The notes: generated by a model not told the origin, from the letters alone. A DNA stretch of 64,000 nt from Paeniglutamicibacter antarcticus (GCF_900010755.1 NZ_CZJT01000110.1:1-64000), one strand, 5' to 3'. Numbered from the stretch's first letter, positions 8,467 to 18,098 are shown. Translations and numbers: made by a program.

Positions 8467-8504
8467 GGAAAGTGGCGGTCCCCCTCTGGGGACCGCCACT
8501 TTCC
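8467..8504 (+). terminator. 17-base-pair hairpin terminator
   Basis: Perfect arms 8467-8483 and 8488-8504 (GGAAAGTGGCGGTCCCC and complement) with a 4-base loop, 15 bases after the stop of the HAAS-like gene. The T-tail is poor. Confidence 0.6.
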
Positions 8505-8669
8505 AATGAGTGGAGTTCGGACTATTGCAGTTGCCCGCGTCGAAAGCGCCTGCCGGGATTTTTGCCACACCAACGGGTGGAGGATTTTGGGTCCCGGAAG
8601 GTTGAGATTGGCTAACGTTTTGCACGCCACACGCCGGCGTTGAGGAACTTCGCAGGTTCAAAAGGAAAC

Positions 8670-9500
8670 ATGGGTGGCATGACATCCCGCTTTGCCCCAG
8701 TTCACCTCGTCATCGGCACCGCTCTTGTATTGGCCTTGGCCGGTTGCGGGGCGCCGCTGAGTGAAAATTGGTCGGGTTACAAGCACACGGTGGTACCACC
8801 CGAAGACGGCGGCTCCGCCCCGGTGGGAAGCGCCAACCTGCAACCGAGCCAAGAACCGGGATCCGGGACCGCACCGGCACGTGTTGCCCCGGATTGCAGT
8901 GCCGTCAAGTGCGTAGCGTTGACCTTTGATGATGGTCCGGGAATCTACACCCCTGAGCTGTTGAAGATACTTGATGATTACGATGCCAAGGCAACGTTTT
9001 TCCTGATCGGGGAAAATGTGGCCAAACATCCACAAACCGTCAAGGATGAAGTCGCCGCCGGCCATGAGATCGGCAACCACACGTGGTCCCACAAAGACCT
9101 CACCAAGATGTCAGTGTCCGCTGCCCAGCGCGACCTGAAAAAAACCGACGATGCCATCGAAAAGGCCATTGGGGAAAAGCCGACTCTCGTCCGTCCGCCT
9201 TTCGGTGCCATTCCGCCGTCGCTGAAGAAGGCGCTGGCCGTGCCTATCGCGTTGTGGAACGTCGACACTCTTGACTGGAAAACCCGCGACACCAAAAAAA
9301 CCATCAATAACGCTGAGCAGACTACGCCCGGTTCCATTGTCCTGATGCACGACATCCACGAATCAACCATCAAGGCTGTGCCAAGTATCTTGAAAGACCT
9401 CAAGGCACAGGACTACCACTTTGTGACGGTAACCGAACTCATTGGCCACCCGAATCCAGGTATCGGATATGGCATGGGGCAATACCCCGGGAAAAAGTAA
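8670..9500 (+). CDS. Polysaccharide deacetylase lipoprotein (NodB domain)
   Basis: A secreted, lipid-anchored carbohydrate esterase of family 4, probably acting on peptidoglycan or another N-acetylated glycan. The N-terminus is a lipoprotein signal with lipobox LALAGC, then a Pro/Gly-rich linker. The NodB domain has all five motifs: TFDDGP (Asp pair), HTWSH (metal His pair), RPPFG, LWNVDTLDW and IVLMHDIH. The start is unclear: ATG 8670 and ATG 8679 both precede the signal peptide, and AAAGG lies close upstream. It stands alone, bounded by hairpins on both sides. Confidence 0.85.
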   Translation: MGGMTSRFAPVHLVIGTALVLALAGCGAPLSENWSGYKHTVVPPEDGGSAPVGSANLQPSQEPGSGTAPARVAPDCSAVKCVALTFDDGPGIYTPELLKILDDYDAKATFFLIGENVAKHPQTVKDEVAAGHEIGNHTWSHKDLTKMSVSAAQRDLKKTDDAIEKAIGEKPTLVRPPFGAIPPSLKKALAVPIALWNVDTLDWKTRDTKKTINNAEQTTPGSIVLMHDIHESTIKAVPSILKDLKAQDYHFVTVTELIGHPNPGIGYGMGQYPGKK

Positions 9501-9546
9501 AGGCCCCCTGCCTCGCCAGAGAAAATGAAGCCGAAATCTAAAGAGT

Positions 9547-9592
9547 GGAAGGCGGTTCTTGGCCACCGTCAAGTGGCCAAGAACCGCCTTCC
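9547..9592. terminator. Bidirectional hairpin terminator
   Basis: Perfect 20-base arms 9547-9566 and 9573-9592 around a 6-base loop, lying between the convergent deacetylase and SHOCT genes. It probably serves both. Confidence 0.7.
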
Positions 9593-9612
9593 TCAAGGCT
9601 TCGAGTTGCCTC

Positions 9613-9903
9613 TTAGAGAGCCAGGATCTTGGCTTTTTCGCCTTCAAATTCGGCCTCGGTCAGGACACCTGCCACGCGAAGTTCACCCAGCTGCTTGAGC
9701 TGGGCCAGCTTGTGGTCGGTGAAGTCCATGGAAGCCGGCGGGCCAGCGGGCGCCGCCACAGGTGCCGCAAATTGCTGAGCGGCAGGTGCTGCGTTTGCTG
9801 CTGCAGCATCCTCCGCAGCGAACTTCAGCTGTTGCTTGCGCTGGACGCGACCCACCACGGAGCCTGCCACAGCTGCACGTCCGGCAGTCCTAAAAAGTCC
9901 CAT
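9613..9903 (-). CDS. Small SHOCT-domain protein
   Basis: A 96-residue protein starting at ATG 9903, with GGAAGG about 9 bases upstream. A basic, Ala/Gly-rich N-terminus (GLFRTAGRAAVAGSVVGRVQ) and an Ala/Pro-rich linker lead to a C-terminal short helical SHOCT domain: LAQLKQLGELRVAGVLTEAEF. SHOCT domains are oligomerisation or binding modules; the specific role is unknown. The open frame runs further upstream, but that part covers a terminator and the ABC gene, so it was excluded. Confidence 0.8.
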   Translation of the reverse strand: MGLFRTAGRAAVAGSVVGRVQRKQQLKFAAEDAAAANAAPAAQQFAAPVAAPAGPPASMDFTDHKLAQLKQLGELRVAGVLTEAEFEGEKAKILAL

Positions 9904-10015
9904 AATATGTTGCCTTCCCGAAAAGTTAACTGCCAATGTTCCAACCATACGGTGCCGGAATTCCATGGGTCGCTGGAAATGCCGATTGCTTATCAATGTT
10001 GCTTTAGGAATACCA

Positions 10016-10065
10016 AAGCGAGCTCGGGCTTTTACCTGCATCAGAGGGAAAGCCCGAGCTCGCTT
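10016..10065 (-). terminator. Terminator of the amino-acid ABC operon
   Basis: Perfect 17-base arms 10016-10032 and 10049-10065, 16 bases past the stop of the ATPase gene; the minus-strand tail is TTGG. Confidence 0.65.
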
Positions 10066-10081
10066 GAAGTACTGCTGGTGG

Positions 10082-10837
10082 TTAAAGGACCTTGGAGAGG
10101 AATTCCTTGGTGCGCTCCTGCTGCGGATTGCCGAAGAGGTCCTCGGGCTTGCCGGATTCACAGACGACGCCGTCGGCCATGAACACCACACGGTCGCCGA
10201 TTTCCTTGGCAAAGCCCATCTCGTGGGTTACCAGGACCATGGTCATGCCTTCGGCGGCCAGGTCGCGAATCACCTGAAGCACCTCGCCGACCATTTCCGG
10301 GTCCAGCGCACTGGTTGCTTCGTCAAAGAGCATGATGCCCGGGCTCATGGCCAGCGCACGTGCGATGGCGACTCGCTGCTTTTGGCCACCCGAAAGCGAT
10401 GCCGGACGCGCATCGGCCTTTTCGCGAAGACCAACGCGATCAAGCAGCTTCAGTGCCTGCTCGCGGGCTTCCGCCTTGGTCGCCTTCTTGAGCTCCACCG
10501 GTGCCAGCATGATGTTCTCGGCAACCGACATGTGGGGGAAGAGGTTGAAGTGCTGGAATACCATGCCGACGTGGCGGCGCACCTCGTTGATGTCGACCTT
10601 CGGATCAGTGACATCGAAACCGTCAACCACCACGTGGCCAGCCGAAATTTCCTCGAGCTTGTTCAGGCAGCGCAGCAGCGTGGACTTGCCCGAGCCGGAG
10701 GGGCCGATAATGCAAACGACTTCGCCCTCGCCGATTTCCACATCGATGCCCTTGAGCACCTCGTTGGAACCGAACGACTTGCGCAGGCCGTTTACTGTGA
10801 TCTTTGCCGGCTTTGCTTCAACGGTAGAGGCGCTCAT
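10082..10837 (-). CDS. Polar amino-acid ABC transporter ATPase (GlnQ type)
   Basis: A 251-residue ATPase driving import of a polar amino acid such as glutamine. It shows Walker [10 protein letters not shown] (about residue 45), Q-loop VFQHFNLF, the signature LSGGQKQR, Walker [13 protein letters not shown] and the H-loop VTHEMGF, in the GlnQ/HisP pattern. It overlaps the upstream fused binding protein/permease by 4 bases (ATGA), so the whole importer is encoded by two coupled genes. Confidence 0.92.
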   Translation of the reverse strand: MSASTVEAKPAKITVNGLRKSFGSNEVLKGIDVEIGEGEVVCIIGPSGSGKSTLLRCLNKLEEISAGHVVVDGFDVTDPKVDINEVRRHVGMVFQHFNLFPHMSVAENIMLAPVELKKATKAEAREQALKLLDRVGLREKADARPASLSGGQKQRVAIARALAMSPGIMLFDEATSALDPEMVGEVLQVIRDLAAEGMTMVLVTHEMGFAKEIGDRVVFMADGVVCESGKPEDLFGNPQQERTKEFLSKVL

Positions 10838-12297
10838 TTGTTGAACTTCCTATCGGCGTAGTTGGCCAGTTTGGTGAGGGCCATGATTGCAACGAAGTAG
10901 ATGAGACCCACGATGATCAGTGTCTCGGTGACGCGGAAGTTCGCGGCGTAGATCTGCTGGCCCTGGTACAGCAGCTCGCCGAAACCGATGGCCAGGAGCA
11001 GGGAGGAGTCCTTGAGCATGATGATCAGCTGGTTGATCAACGACGGGGTCATCATCTTGAAGGCCTGCGGAACCACGACCTTCTGCATCGACTTTCCGTA
11101 GCCAAGGCCCAGCGAACGCGAGGCCTCAAGCTGGCCCGGATCGACCGACTGGATGCCGCCGCGCACGATCTCCGCAATGTAGGCTCCGGAGTTCAGCGAG
11201 AGTGTGAGCACGCCAGCAACCCAGATGCTGATTTCCACACCTGTAAGTTGAGGCAGGCCGAAGTAGAACATGAAGGCCCACAGCAGCAGCGGGGTCCCGC
11301 GGAAGATGTTGACGAACGTGGTGGCGATGCCACGGACCACGATGTTGCTGGAGATTTTCATGAACCCGGCAAGCAGGCCCAGCGCCATGGCTACGACGAA
11401 CGAGATCCCCGTGACCAGCAGGGTGTTGCCCAGGCCCTTCATGAGAGCCGGGAAGGACTTGACCAACAGGTCCCAGAAATTCGACGGCACTTCGGCGGTC
11501 GGATCGGCCAGGTAGGTGTTAAGGAGTTTGTCGTATTCCCCGTTGGCCTTCATCTTGGCCAGGCCGTCGTTGAATGCTCCAAGCAGTGCTGTGTTTTTGC
11601 CCTTGTTTACGGCGAAGCCGTAGGAACCGCCGGGAACCTTCTCGGTGACGGTCTTCAGTCCGTTATTCTGTGCCACGCCGTAGGCGAGGACCGGGTAGTC
11701 GTCAAACACGGCAACGGCGCTTCCGGCCTTGACCGACTCATACATGGTTGCCGACTGGTCGAGTGACTTGACCGTGAAACCGTATTGCTCGGCAATCGAC
11801 TTGGCGTAGGTTTCGCCCTCGGAGCCGGTCTTGGCGACGACGGTCTTGCCCCTGAGGTCTTCGTAGCCCTTGATGTCGGTGTTGCCCTTGGCAATGGCCA
11901 TCTGGATTCCGGACTCAAAGTACGGTTCCGAGAAGTCGTAGACCTTCTTGCGCTCATCCGTGATCGACATGCCTGCAATGACGCCGTCAACCTGGTTGGA
12001 CGTCAGCGCCTGCAACGCGGCATTGAAGCCAAGCGAGCGGATCTCAACCTCGAAACCCTCCGATTTGGCAATGGCTCGGATCAGGTCCATGTCGATGCCG
12101 GTCAGTTCGCCGTTCTTGCGGAATTCGAATGGCGCAAAGGTGGTATCGGTTCCAATAACAAATTTCTTACCGGCGACCCCGCTGTCGCTTTGCTGTGCAA
12201 AGGCAGGGCTCACCGGGCCAAGCAGCAGCATGAAACCAAATAAGGCAGCCGTCACCACCTTGAGCCAGCCCCGAGGGCCACCTGTCATTTTGGACAT
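10834..12297 (-). CDS. Fused amino-acid binding protein and ABC permease
   Basis: One 487-residue polypeptide combines a secreted solute-binding domain with a membrane permease of the polar amino-acid uptake family. A signal-like segment (residues about 10-36, ending AFA) is followed by the SBP_bac_3 domain (about 45-265, with [11 protein letters not shown] and [11 protein letters not shown]). The permease domain (about 275-487) has the EAA loop [14 protein letters not shown]. Fused GlnH-GlnP proteins are known in Firmicutes and some Actinobacteria. ATG 12297 was chosen; TTG 12303 would add two residues. Asparagine, glutamine or glutamate are likely substrates by family, not proven. Confidence 0.9.
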   Translation of the reverse strand: MSKMTGGPRGWLKVVTAALFGFMLLLGPVSPAFAQQSDSGVAGKKFVIGTDTTFAPFEFRKNGELTGIDMDLIRAIAKSEGFEVEIRSLGFNAALQALTSNQVDGVIAGMSITDERKKVYDFSEPYFESGIQMAIAKGNTDIKGYEDLRGKTVVAKTGSEGETYAKSIAEQYGFTVKSLDQSATMYESVKAGSAVAVFDDYPVLAYGVAQNNGLKTVTEKVPGGSYGFAVNKGKNTALLGAFNDGLAKMKANGEYDKLLNTYLADPTAEVPSNFWDLLVKSFPALMKGLGNTLLVTGISFVVAMALGLLAGFMKISSNIVVRGIATTFVNIFRGTPLLLWAFMFYFGLPQLTGVEISIWVAGVLTLSLNSGAYIAEIVRGGIQSVDPGQLEASRSLGLGYGKSMQKVVVPQAFKMMTPSLINQLIIMLKDSSLLLAIGFGELLYQGQQIYAANFRVTETLIIVGLIYFVAIMALTKLANYADRKFNK

Positions 12298-12515
12298 TTT
12301 CAAGTCTCTTCACTCTCCCAATTACGGCACAACCATCTATCTGCGATGGTCTTAACACGGCTCATAGCCTAGTAGCTGGGAGTGACCTGCGATACCGGCG
12401 AAGGGGTCGTTTTTCGCGCACCAACCCTGACAGACCCCTGGGATTTACTGAAAATCACTAGTCAAATACCAAATATGGTGATATTTGCCGCTTCGAAGAC
12501 AGAAATACAAGATCT

Positions 12516-13943
12516 TCAGCCAGCAGGGCCCAAAACGTCGGGAAGCAGAAAATCTTCCTGCCTCACAAAGCGCATTCCTCCCGGGCCTCGAAGCGCACTG
12601 GCTCCGCGTTCATCGAAGTCGAAGTGCACCAGTTCGCTGTACCCTCCGAATCCATTGGGATCAGCGGATTTCAGGGTGTGCCCATCGACGAACTCCAGGG
12701 GCATGGTGTTCTTGGGGTCAATTGCGGCACCGGGCTCAAGCAGGAAGAGCTTGCCGCCCAGCTCCACCACGTCCTGCAGTCCCCATAGGGCGGCAAAGCG
12801 ACCTGTGAACCGTGAAAGGATTCCGGGTTCGACGCCCGAATAGGATCCGGGCGTTGGTTGTTCGGCGAGCGCCGCGAGCGCGAAGAGCTGCTCTCCCCAG
12901 GCAGTGGCCTTTCCGTCCACCGCGTTGGTGAGCATGCTGAGCACCACTCCGGTCTCCGGGACCGCCCATGAGCGGGTGATGTGTCCGGGGTATCCCCCGC
13001 TGTGGCCGAAGGTGTCGCGGCCATGGACTTGTTGGAGGATGAACCCGAGCCCGTAGCCGCGGCCGGCAACACCTGATTCTTCGGCCTTGCGTTGCATGAG
13101 TCGTTTGGAGTCGTCCTCAAGCACGCTGAGAGCCGTCCCCAGCAGGTGCGAGCTGAAATAGCCGACCATGTCGCTGGCGTTTGAGTAGAATCCAGTGGCT
13201 GCCGCCAGGGCTCCGGTGTGGATGTGTTCGATTTCCGTCCGGCCATCCAGTGAGTGGTTGTTGCCGGCGAGCACGAGCGGCCCATAGCCCGCGGCGAGTT
13301 CGGTGGCGCGCCGGTCGAGGTCCACCCCGGTGTTTTCCAGTCCGAGCGGACCGAGGATTCGCTCGTTGATGAATTCAGCAAAGGAGCGGTTGCTGGCAGC
13401 CTCGATGACAAGGCCCAGCAATCCGTAGCCGATGTTTGTGTACTTGAAGTGTTCGTTGCGTTCGAGCACCTTGGAGGTCTTGGCAATCTCGAGCAGTTCT
13501 TCCGCCAACGGGAAGGGGCGCCCCAGCACCCAGAAGTCCGCGTTTTCACTATCCCGGATGATTCCGCCCGAATGTGAAAGCAATTCCCTCACCCGGACAC
13601 CGGATACCTCGCTGCCGGCCAGTGCCGGGATCAAATCCCCGAGCTGGTCTTCAAGCGAGAGAGCACCGTCTTGGCACAAGATCATGGTGGCTGTGGCGGT
13701 AAACGTCTTGGAATGCGAGGCGATCCGGAACAAGTGTTCGTTGGTCAGCGCGGAATCGCTGCCAAGGTGCGCGTAGCCGCCGCTGAAAGCACCTGTGAGT
13801 TCCCCGTCGATGCCCACCGCGCACTGATAGCCCGGTTGCCGGGACACTGCGCGATCTACCTCAAGGAAATCCGGCGCGTAGTTCAACACGGATGTCCAAA
13901 TGTCAGTGGCAGAAGGTGGTGCCGGGTACGGTTCTGTGCTCAT
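12516..13943 (-). CDS. Serine hydrolase, class C beta-lactamase fold
   Basis: A 475-residue cytoplasmic-looking hydrolase of the beta-lactamase/esterase superfamily (EstB-like). The nucleophile motif SHSK is at residues 76-79 and the Tyr motif YTN starts at residue 168; a later HSGGYPGH probably forms the third active-site element. There is no signal peptide from ATG 13943, which AGGA precedes by 8 bases; a GTG at 13970 is also in frame. A C-terminal 130-residue extension follows the catalytic domain. Substrate unknown: esterase, peptidase or amidase are all possible. Confidence 0.85.
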   Translation of the reverse strand: MSTEPYPAPPSATDIWTSVLNYAPDFLEVDRAVSRQPGYQCAVGIDGELTGAFSGGYAHLGSDSALTNEHLFRIASHSKTFTATATMILCQDGALSLEDQLGDLIPALAGSEVSGVRVRELLSHSGGIIRDSENADFWVLGRPFPLAEELLEIAKTSKVLERNEHFKYTNIGYGLLGLVIEAASNRSFAEFINERILGPLGLENTGVDLDRRATELAAGYGPLVLAGNNHSLDGRTEIEHIHTGALAAATGFYSNASDMVGYFSSHLLGTALSVLEDDSKRLMQRKAEESGVAGRGYGLGFILQQVHGRDTFGHSGGYPGHITRSWAVPETGVVLSMLTNAVDGKATAWGEQLFALAALAEQPTPGSYSGVEPGILSRFTGRFAALWGLQDVVELGGKLFLLEPGAAIDPKNTMPLEFVDGHTLKSADPNGFGGYSELVHFDFDERGASALRGPGGMRFVRQEDFLLPDVLGPAG

Positions 13944-14032
13944 GAAAACCATCCTGCCACTGCGTGTCACAAATCAATCGCTTTGCCCCGCGTCACCTTC
14001 CGGACTCCATCACTGTTACGTATGTTCTAGTC

Positions 14033-14424
14033 ATGATCGATTCCCTGATGTCTGCACCGGCCAATCATCCGACGGCGTCTCCGGTTTCGTGGTCCCATGG
14101 CAACCCCTAGGGGTTGCCTTGGGGGGCTTGACGGCCGGCCTGTTCCTGACGGCATTCATTGCCCCGAAAGGCAGTGAATCAAGGGCACAAATCGGCGGAG
14201 GCAACGATCTGGGTCAGGGCTTGAGCAACGGTCACTTTTCGATACCGCAGCGCTGTTGCACCACAACACCGCAGCATTCGCATTCTTGGTGCTGGATACT
14301 GTGTGCCGGCTGTCCACACTGGTCGTCCAAGCAGCTCCTGGAAGCCCGCGGCTTCCTGAACAGCACCGCTTTCTACGCGGTGGGCGTAGCGACGAGCGGA
14401 TGGCACCGGCTTCGGATTGAATAG
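14033..14424 (+). pseudogene. Probable decayed small membrane-protein gene
   Basis: The space between the hydrolase and oligopeptidase genes (13944-14429) holds no intact gene but looks like coding debris. From ATG 14033 a frame reads to SWSHGNP and stops at TAG about 14108. The next frame continues as PLGVALGGLTAGLFLTAF, a clear membrane helix. A third frame then gives LFDTAALLHHNTAAFAFLVL before a stop at about 14424. Two frameshifts would join them into one protein of about 130 residues. I do not recognise the family; chance is possible. Confidence 0.35.
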
Positions 14425-14429
14425 GATGC

Positions 14430-16592
14430 ATGAGCCACACCGAGCAGATGCCCCAGCCACCGGTGACCGCAAAGGTCCCCACCACCCGCACCCACCACAA
14501 AGATTCCTTCACCGATGACTACGAGTGGTTGCGTGAGAAGGAAAACCCGGTGGTCCTTGAACATTTGCATGCCGAAAATGCGTATGCGGATGCGGTGACC
14601 GCCAACCAGGAATCCCTGCGCGAGGCAATCTTCGCCGAAATCAAGGAACGCACGGTGGAAACCGACCTTTCGGTCCCCGCCCGCAAGCGCGGCTGGTGGT
14701 ACTTCACCCGAACGGTAGAGGGTTCCCAGTACGGTATCCAGTGCCGCGTCGCGGCCATCGACACCGGTGACATCGAAGCCGACTGGACTCCCCCGGCCAT
14801 CGAGGCCGGCGTGAGCATCGAGGGCGAGCAGGTACTGCTTGATGGGAACCTTGAGGCCGAAGGCAAGCCCTTCTTCTCCCTGGGCGGCCTGACAGTCAGC
14901 GAAGACGGCAACCTGCTGGCCTACGCCCAGGACAATGCGGGCGACGAGCGCTTCACCTTGCGCATCAAGAACCTCACCACCGGCGAGCTGCTGCCCGATG
15001 TCATTGAGAACGTTTTCTACGGCCTGAACTTCTCACCCGATGGCACCCGGATCTTCTACACGGTCGTCGATGATTCCTGGCGCCCGCACCAGATCAAGGC
15101 CCACACCCTGGGAACCAAAACGGAAGAAGACATCGTCATCTTCCAAGAGGATGACCCGGGCATGTGGCTCGGCTTCGACTTGTCGGCGGATCGCACCGAA
15201 ATGATGATATCGATCGGCAACTCCGAATACACCGAGACCCTCTCCCTTGACCTGTTGGATGCGAACGCGATCCCGGTCATGCTGCTCTCCCGCGACCAGC
15301 GGATCCTGCACTCCATGGACCCGATCACCCTTGAGGGCAAACGCGCCTATGTGATCACCCACGACCGCGACGCGTTGAACAACATGGTTTCGCTGATGGC
15401 TGCCGACCAAATCGGTGTTCCCTACGAGCGACAGTCCTGGGCCACCGTCATGGAGCACCAAGACACCGTCAAGGTTGAGGGAACCGCGGCAACAGCCAGC
15501 CACCTGATCGTCGCGGTCCGCAAGGACACCACCGAACGCATCCAGATCCTGCCGCTGGCGGGCCTGGGCACCGAGAACCAGCAGCCGGCAATCGAGCCGG
15601 CCTTCGACGAGGAGCTATACACGGCCTCGCTGGCCAATGCGGAACTCGAAGCACCGATGATCCGCTTGTCCTACACCTCGGACTTCACCCCGTCCCGCGT
15701 GTATGACTACACCCTTGCCGACGGCACGCTGACCCTGCGCAAGCAGACCCAGGTCAACAACTACGATTCCGCCGACTACCTGGCCACCCGCGAATGGGCC
15801 ACGGCCGCGGACGGCACCAAAATCCCGCTGACCATCTTGCGCCGCGCAGGGATCACCAACGAGTCCCCCAACCCCGTGCTCGTCTATGGCTATGGCAGCT
15901 ACGAAGCATCAATGGACCCGGGCTTCGGCATCCCGCGCCTCTCACTGCTGGACCGCGGCGTCGTCTTTGTCATCGCCCACGTACGCGGTGGCGGCGAGCT
16001 GGGCCGCCAGTGGTACCTGGACGGCAAGAAGCTGACCAAGAAGAACACCTTTACCGACTTCGTCGACTCCACCAAGTACCTGTTGGAATCCGGCTGGGCC
16101 GATCCGTCCCGCGTGGTGGCCATGGGCGGTTCCGCCGGCGGCCTGCTCATGGGCGCGGTGGCCAACCTTGCCCCGCAGCTCTACGCGGGCATCCTCGCCC
16201 AGGTGCCGTTCGTTGACGCGTTGACCTCCATCCTGGATCCGGAGCTGCCGCTCTCGGCCCTGGAATGGGAAGAATGGGGCAACCCGATAGAGGACGCCGA
16301 GGTGTACAAATACATGAAGTCCTATACCCCCTACGAAAATGTGACGGCACTCCCCTACCCGAAGATCGCCGCAGTCACCTCGTTGAACGACACCCGCGTG
16401 CTGTATGTGGAACCCGCAAAGTGGGTGGCGAAGCTTCGTGAAGAGACCACCGGCAGCGAACCGATCGTCATGAAGATCGAAATGGACGGTGGCCACGGAG
16501 GCGCCTCGGGCCGCTACGAGGGTTGGAAGACCCGTGCTTGGGACTACGCCTTTGCCCTCGACACCCTGGGCCTGAACCCAGCGGGGGCATGA
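14430..16592 (+). CDS. Oligopeptidase B-like S9 serine peptidase
   Basis: A 720-residue prolyl-oligopeptidase-family enzyme, usual length for oligopeptidase B, which cleaves short peptides after basic residues in the cytoplasm. A seven-bladed propeller domain (about 70-430) caps the alpha/beta hydrolase domain (about 450-720). The catalytic triad is visible: Ser568 in GGSAGG, Asp654 in NDTRVLY, His689 in GGHGG. There is no signal peptide. The stop overlaps the start of the following GNAT-GrpB gene (ATGA), so the two are co-translated. The subfamily name (PtrB) rests on the YGYGSYEASMDP and RGGGELGR blocks. Confidence 0.92.
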   Translation: MSHTEQMPQPPVTAKVPTTRTHHKDSFTDDYEWLREKENPVVLEHLHAENAYADAVTANQESLREAIFAEIKERTVETDLSVPARKRGWWYFTRTVEGSQYGIQCRVAAIDTGDIEADWTPPAIEAGVSIEGEQVLLDGNLEAEGKPFFSLGGLTVSEDGNLLAYAQDNAGDERFTLRIKNLTTGELLPDVIENVFYGLNFSPDGTRIFYTVVDDSWRPHQIKAHTLGTKTEEDIVIFQEDDPGMWLGFDLSADRTEMMISIGNSEYTETLSLDLLDANAIPVMLLSRDQRILHSMDPITLEGKRAYVITHDRDALNNMVSLMAADQIGVPYERQSWATVMEHQDTVKVEGTAATASHLIVAVRKDTTERIQILPLAGLGTENQQPAIEPAFDEELYTASLANAELEAPMIRLSYTSDFTPSRVYDYTLADGTLTLRKQTQVNNYDSADYLATREWATAADGTKIPLTILRRAGITNESPNPVLVYGYGSYEASMDPGFGIPRLSLLDRGVVFVIAHVRGGGELGRQWYLDGKKLTKKNTFTDFVDSTKYLLESGWADPSRVVAMGGSAGGLLMGAVANLAPQLYAGILAQVPFVDALTSILDPELPLSALEWEEWGNPIEDAEVYKYMKSYTPYENVTALPYPKIAAVTSLNDTRVLYVEPAKWVAKLREETTGSEPIVMKIEMDGGHGGASGRYEGWKTRAWDYAFALDTLGLNPAGA

Positions 16593-17608
16593 GCACACCC
16601 GAGATCAGCAGTGCAACGAGCGCCGGGTTCGCCACGAACCCGGCGTTCCGGGCCTTGCTCACCGATGCTTCCGATGCCACGGGCGAGGAACTTGATGCCC
16701 TGCTTCAGGGGATCTCGAGCATGGAACTGCTGGTGGTGCTGGACCCAGTTGGAAACCCGCAAGCGCTCGCCGTTTACCACCGGCTGGATACCTACGCAGT
16801 CGAGATCGAGTACCTGGCGGTGGCACCGGTGCTCCGCCGCCGCGGTGTGGCACAAGCACTCGTGAACCGGGTGCAGGAGCTCGAGTCGGCAATGGTCGTG
16901 GCACGCACCGATGACGACGCCATCGAGTTCTACCGAAACTCGGGTTTCCAATGCAGCGACTCCGCCGCAGACCCGCGTTGGCCCCGGAACCACCGCTTTA
17001 TCTGTGTGTTGCCCTATCTACCCTTGGTTTCACGTCCGGAGACCGATAGCAGCTCCGTGGAGTGGGTCAATGGTTCCCCGGAACCGATGCACATTGCCGT
17101 TGTCGAGCCCTTGGAATCATGGACCAGGGATTTCGCGACGCTCGCCGGGGCCATCACCGCGGCCTTGGGCACCAAGGCTTTGGCTATCGAACATCTGGGT
17201 TCCACTTCGGTACCGGGACTGGGTGCCAAACCAGTCATCGATGTGGTGCTGACCGTGGAGGATCCCGCAGCGGAAGCCGATTACGTCCGGGATCTGGCAA
17301 CCGCCGGGTTCACGCTGCGGCTGCGCGAGCCGCGCTGGTATGCCCACCGCCTGTTGATCGCTTCCGAAGGCAGTGGGCATCCGACGCTGAACCTACACGT
17401 GTTTGCCCCGGGCTGCCCCGAAACCTCACGCATGCGCACCTACAGGGATTGGCTGCGTCGGCACCCTGCCGACCGCAACGAATATGCGCGCATCAAAAAC
17501 GCCGCGGCCGCGCAGCTCAACGAACGCGGCGGCGGACTGGTCATGGACTACAACGCGGCGAAGGAACCTTTCATCAGGGACCTCTACGCAAAGATCTATG
17601 CCGATTAG
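16589..17608 (+). CDS. GNAT acetyltransferase-GrpB fusion protein
   Basis: A 339-residue two-domain protein. Residues about 10-145 are a GNAT acetyltransferase, with the acetyl-CoA loop VAPVLRRRGVAQAL and the later EFYRNSGF. Residues about 170-335 are a GrpB/UPF0157 domain of the nucleotidyltransferase fold, with IEHLGSTSVPGLGAKPVIDV and NLHVF. The usual GrpB motif IxHxGSTxVPGLxAKPxID is intact. The start was set at ATG 16589, which overlaps the oligopeptidase stop; the upstream 22 codons are antisense or out-of-context. The activity of the pair is unknown; an acylated nucleotide or small molecule is conceivable. Confidence 0.85.
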   Translation: MSTPEISSATSAGFATNPAFRALLTDASDATGEELDALLQGISSMELLVVLDPVGNPQALAVYHRLDTYAVEIEYLAVAPVLRRRGVAQALVNRVQELESAMVVARTDDDAIEFYRNSGFQCSDSAADPRWPRNHRFICVLPYLPLVSRPETDSSSVEWVNGSPEPMHIAVVEPLESWTRDFATLAGAITAALGTKALAIEHLGSTSVPGLGAKPVIDVVLTVEDPAAEADYVRDLATAGFTLRLREPRWYAHRLLIASEGSGHPTLNLHVFAPGCPETSRMRTYRDWLRRHPADRNEYARIKNAAAAQLNERGGGLVMDYNAAKEPFIRDLYAKIYAD

Positions 17609-17624
17609 TCCGACTCCATTGTTT

Positions 17625-17652
17625 GTTTGCCCCGGATTCTTCCGGGGCAAAC
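17625..17652. terminator. Hairpin terminator
   Basis: Perfect 12-base arms 17625-17636 and 17641-17652 (GTTTGCCCCGGA and complement), 4-base loop, between the GNAT-GrpB gene and the small convergent gene at 17656. Confidence 0.65.
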
Positions 17653-17655
17653 ATG

Positions 17656-17826
17656 TCAGGCTCCTGAATTTTCGGCTGCGGTTACCTCACGGTTTTCCGT
17701 TTCGGATCTCCTGGCTAATTTGATGCCATCACGAACCGCCGCTCGAACAACGTGGTACAAAACGTAAAACGCAATGGCTACAAAGACGATGTTGAGGACC
17801 ATTGAGGAAAAGAATTCGCCTGTCAT
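17656..17826 (-). CDS. 56-residue single-span membrane protein
   Basis: A short frame from ATG 17826 to TGA 17656 encodes one hydrophobic helix (residues about 8-27, MVLNIVFVAIAFYVLYHVV). It is followed by a basic amphipathic segment RAAVRDGIKLARR and an acidic tail. The helix plus VRDGI-type motif recurs in small Actinobacterial membrane proteins of unknown role. Codon usage looks normal for the window and a hairpin terminator sits at its 3' end. The ribosome site is weak. Function unknown. Confidence 0.6.
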   Translation of the reverse strand: MTGEFFSSMVLNIVFVAIAFYVLYHVVRAAVRDGIKLARRSETENREVTAAENSGA

Positions 17827-17948
17827 GGATGAGAGCCTAGCCGTAAGGGGAATGAAACTACATCGCGCTTCGGTTGATGCTCCAAGGTGTTAAGCCATCT
17901 GGGGCGCTAGGTTCAACCGACGATTCGCCCTATAGCTTCGATGACCGC

Positions 17949-18098
17949 TCAGTTGCCGTCAAAGGGGTCATCGGTTTCAGGGGGACGACCACCCTTGGTC
18001 CACCTGAAACCGGTACGATCCAGCGTGCGGAGAGCCACGTAAAGCAGGATGAAACCCACTGCCACATACGCAATCGCCCATATCTGCGAACCACTCAT
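17949..18098 (-). CDS. 49-residue single-span membrane protein
   Basis: From ATG 18098 to TGA 17949: one N-terminal helix (residues about 6-23, WAIAYVAVGFILLYVAL), then a positively charged stretch RTLDRTGFRWTKGGR and an acidic C-terminus. The charge pattern predicts a C-in topology. It lies in a 640-base stretch without larger genes. Not recognised; the clean reading frame and helix argue for a real small protein. Confidence 0.55.
   Translation of the reverse strand: MSGSQIWAIAYVAVGFILLYVALRTLDRTGFRWTKGGRPPETDDPFDGN

Noticed and set aside
13944..14429. Riboswitch before the oligopeptidase gene
   Set aside because: No recognisable conserved aptamer core (TPP, cobalamin, SAM or glycine) could be found there; the sequence reads better as coding debris.
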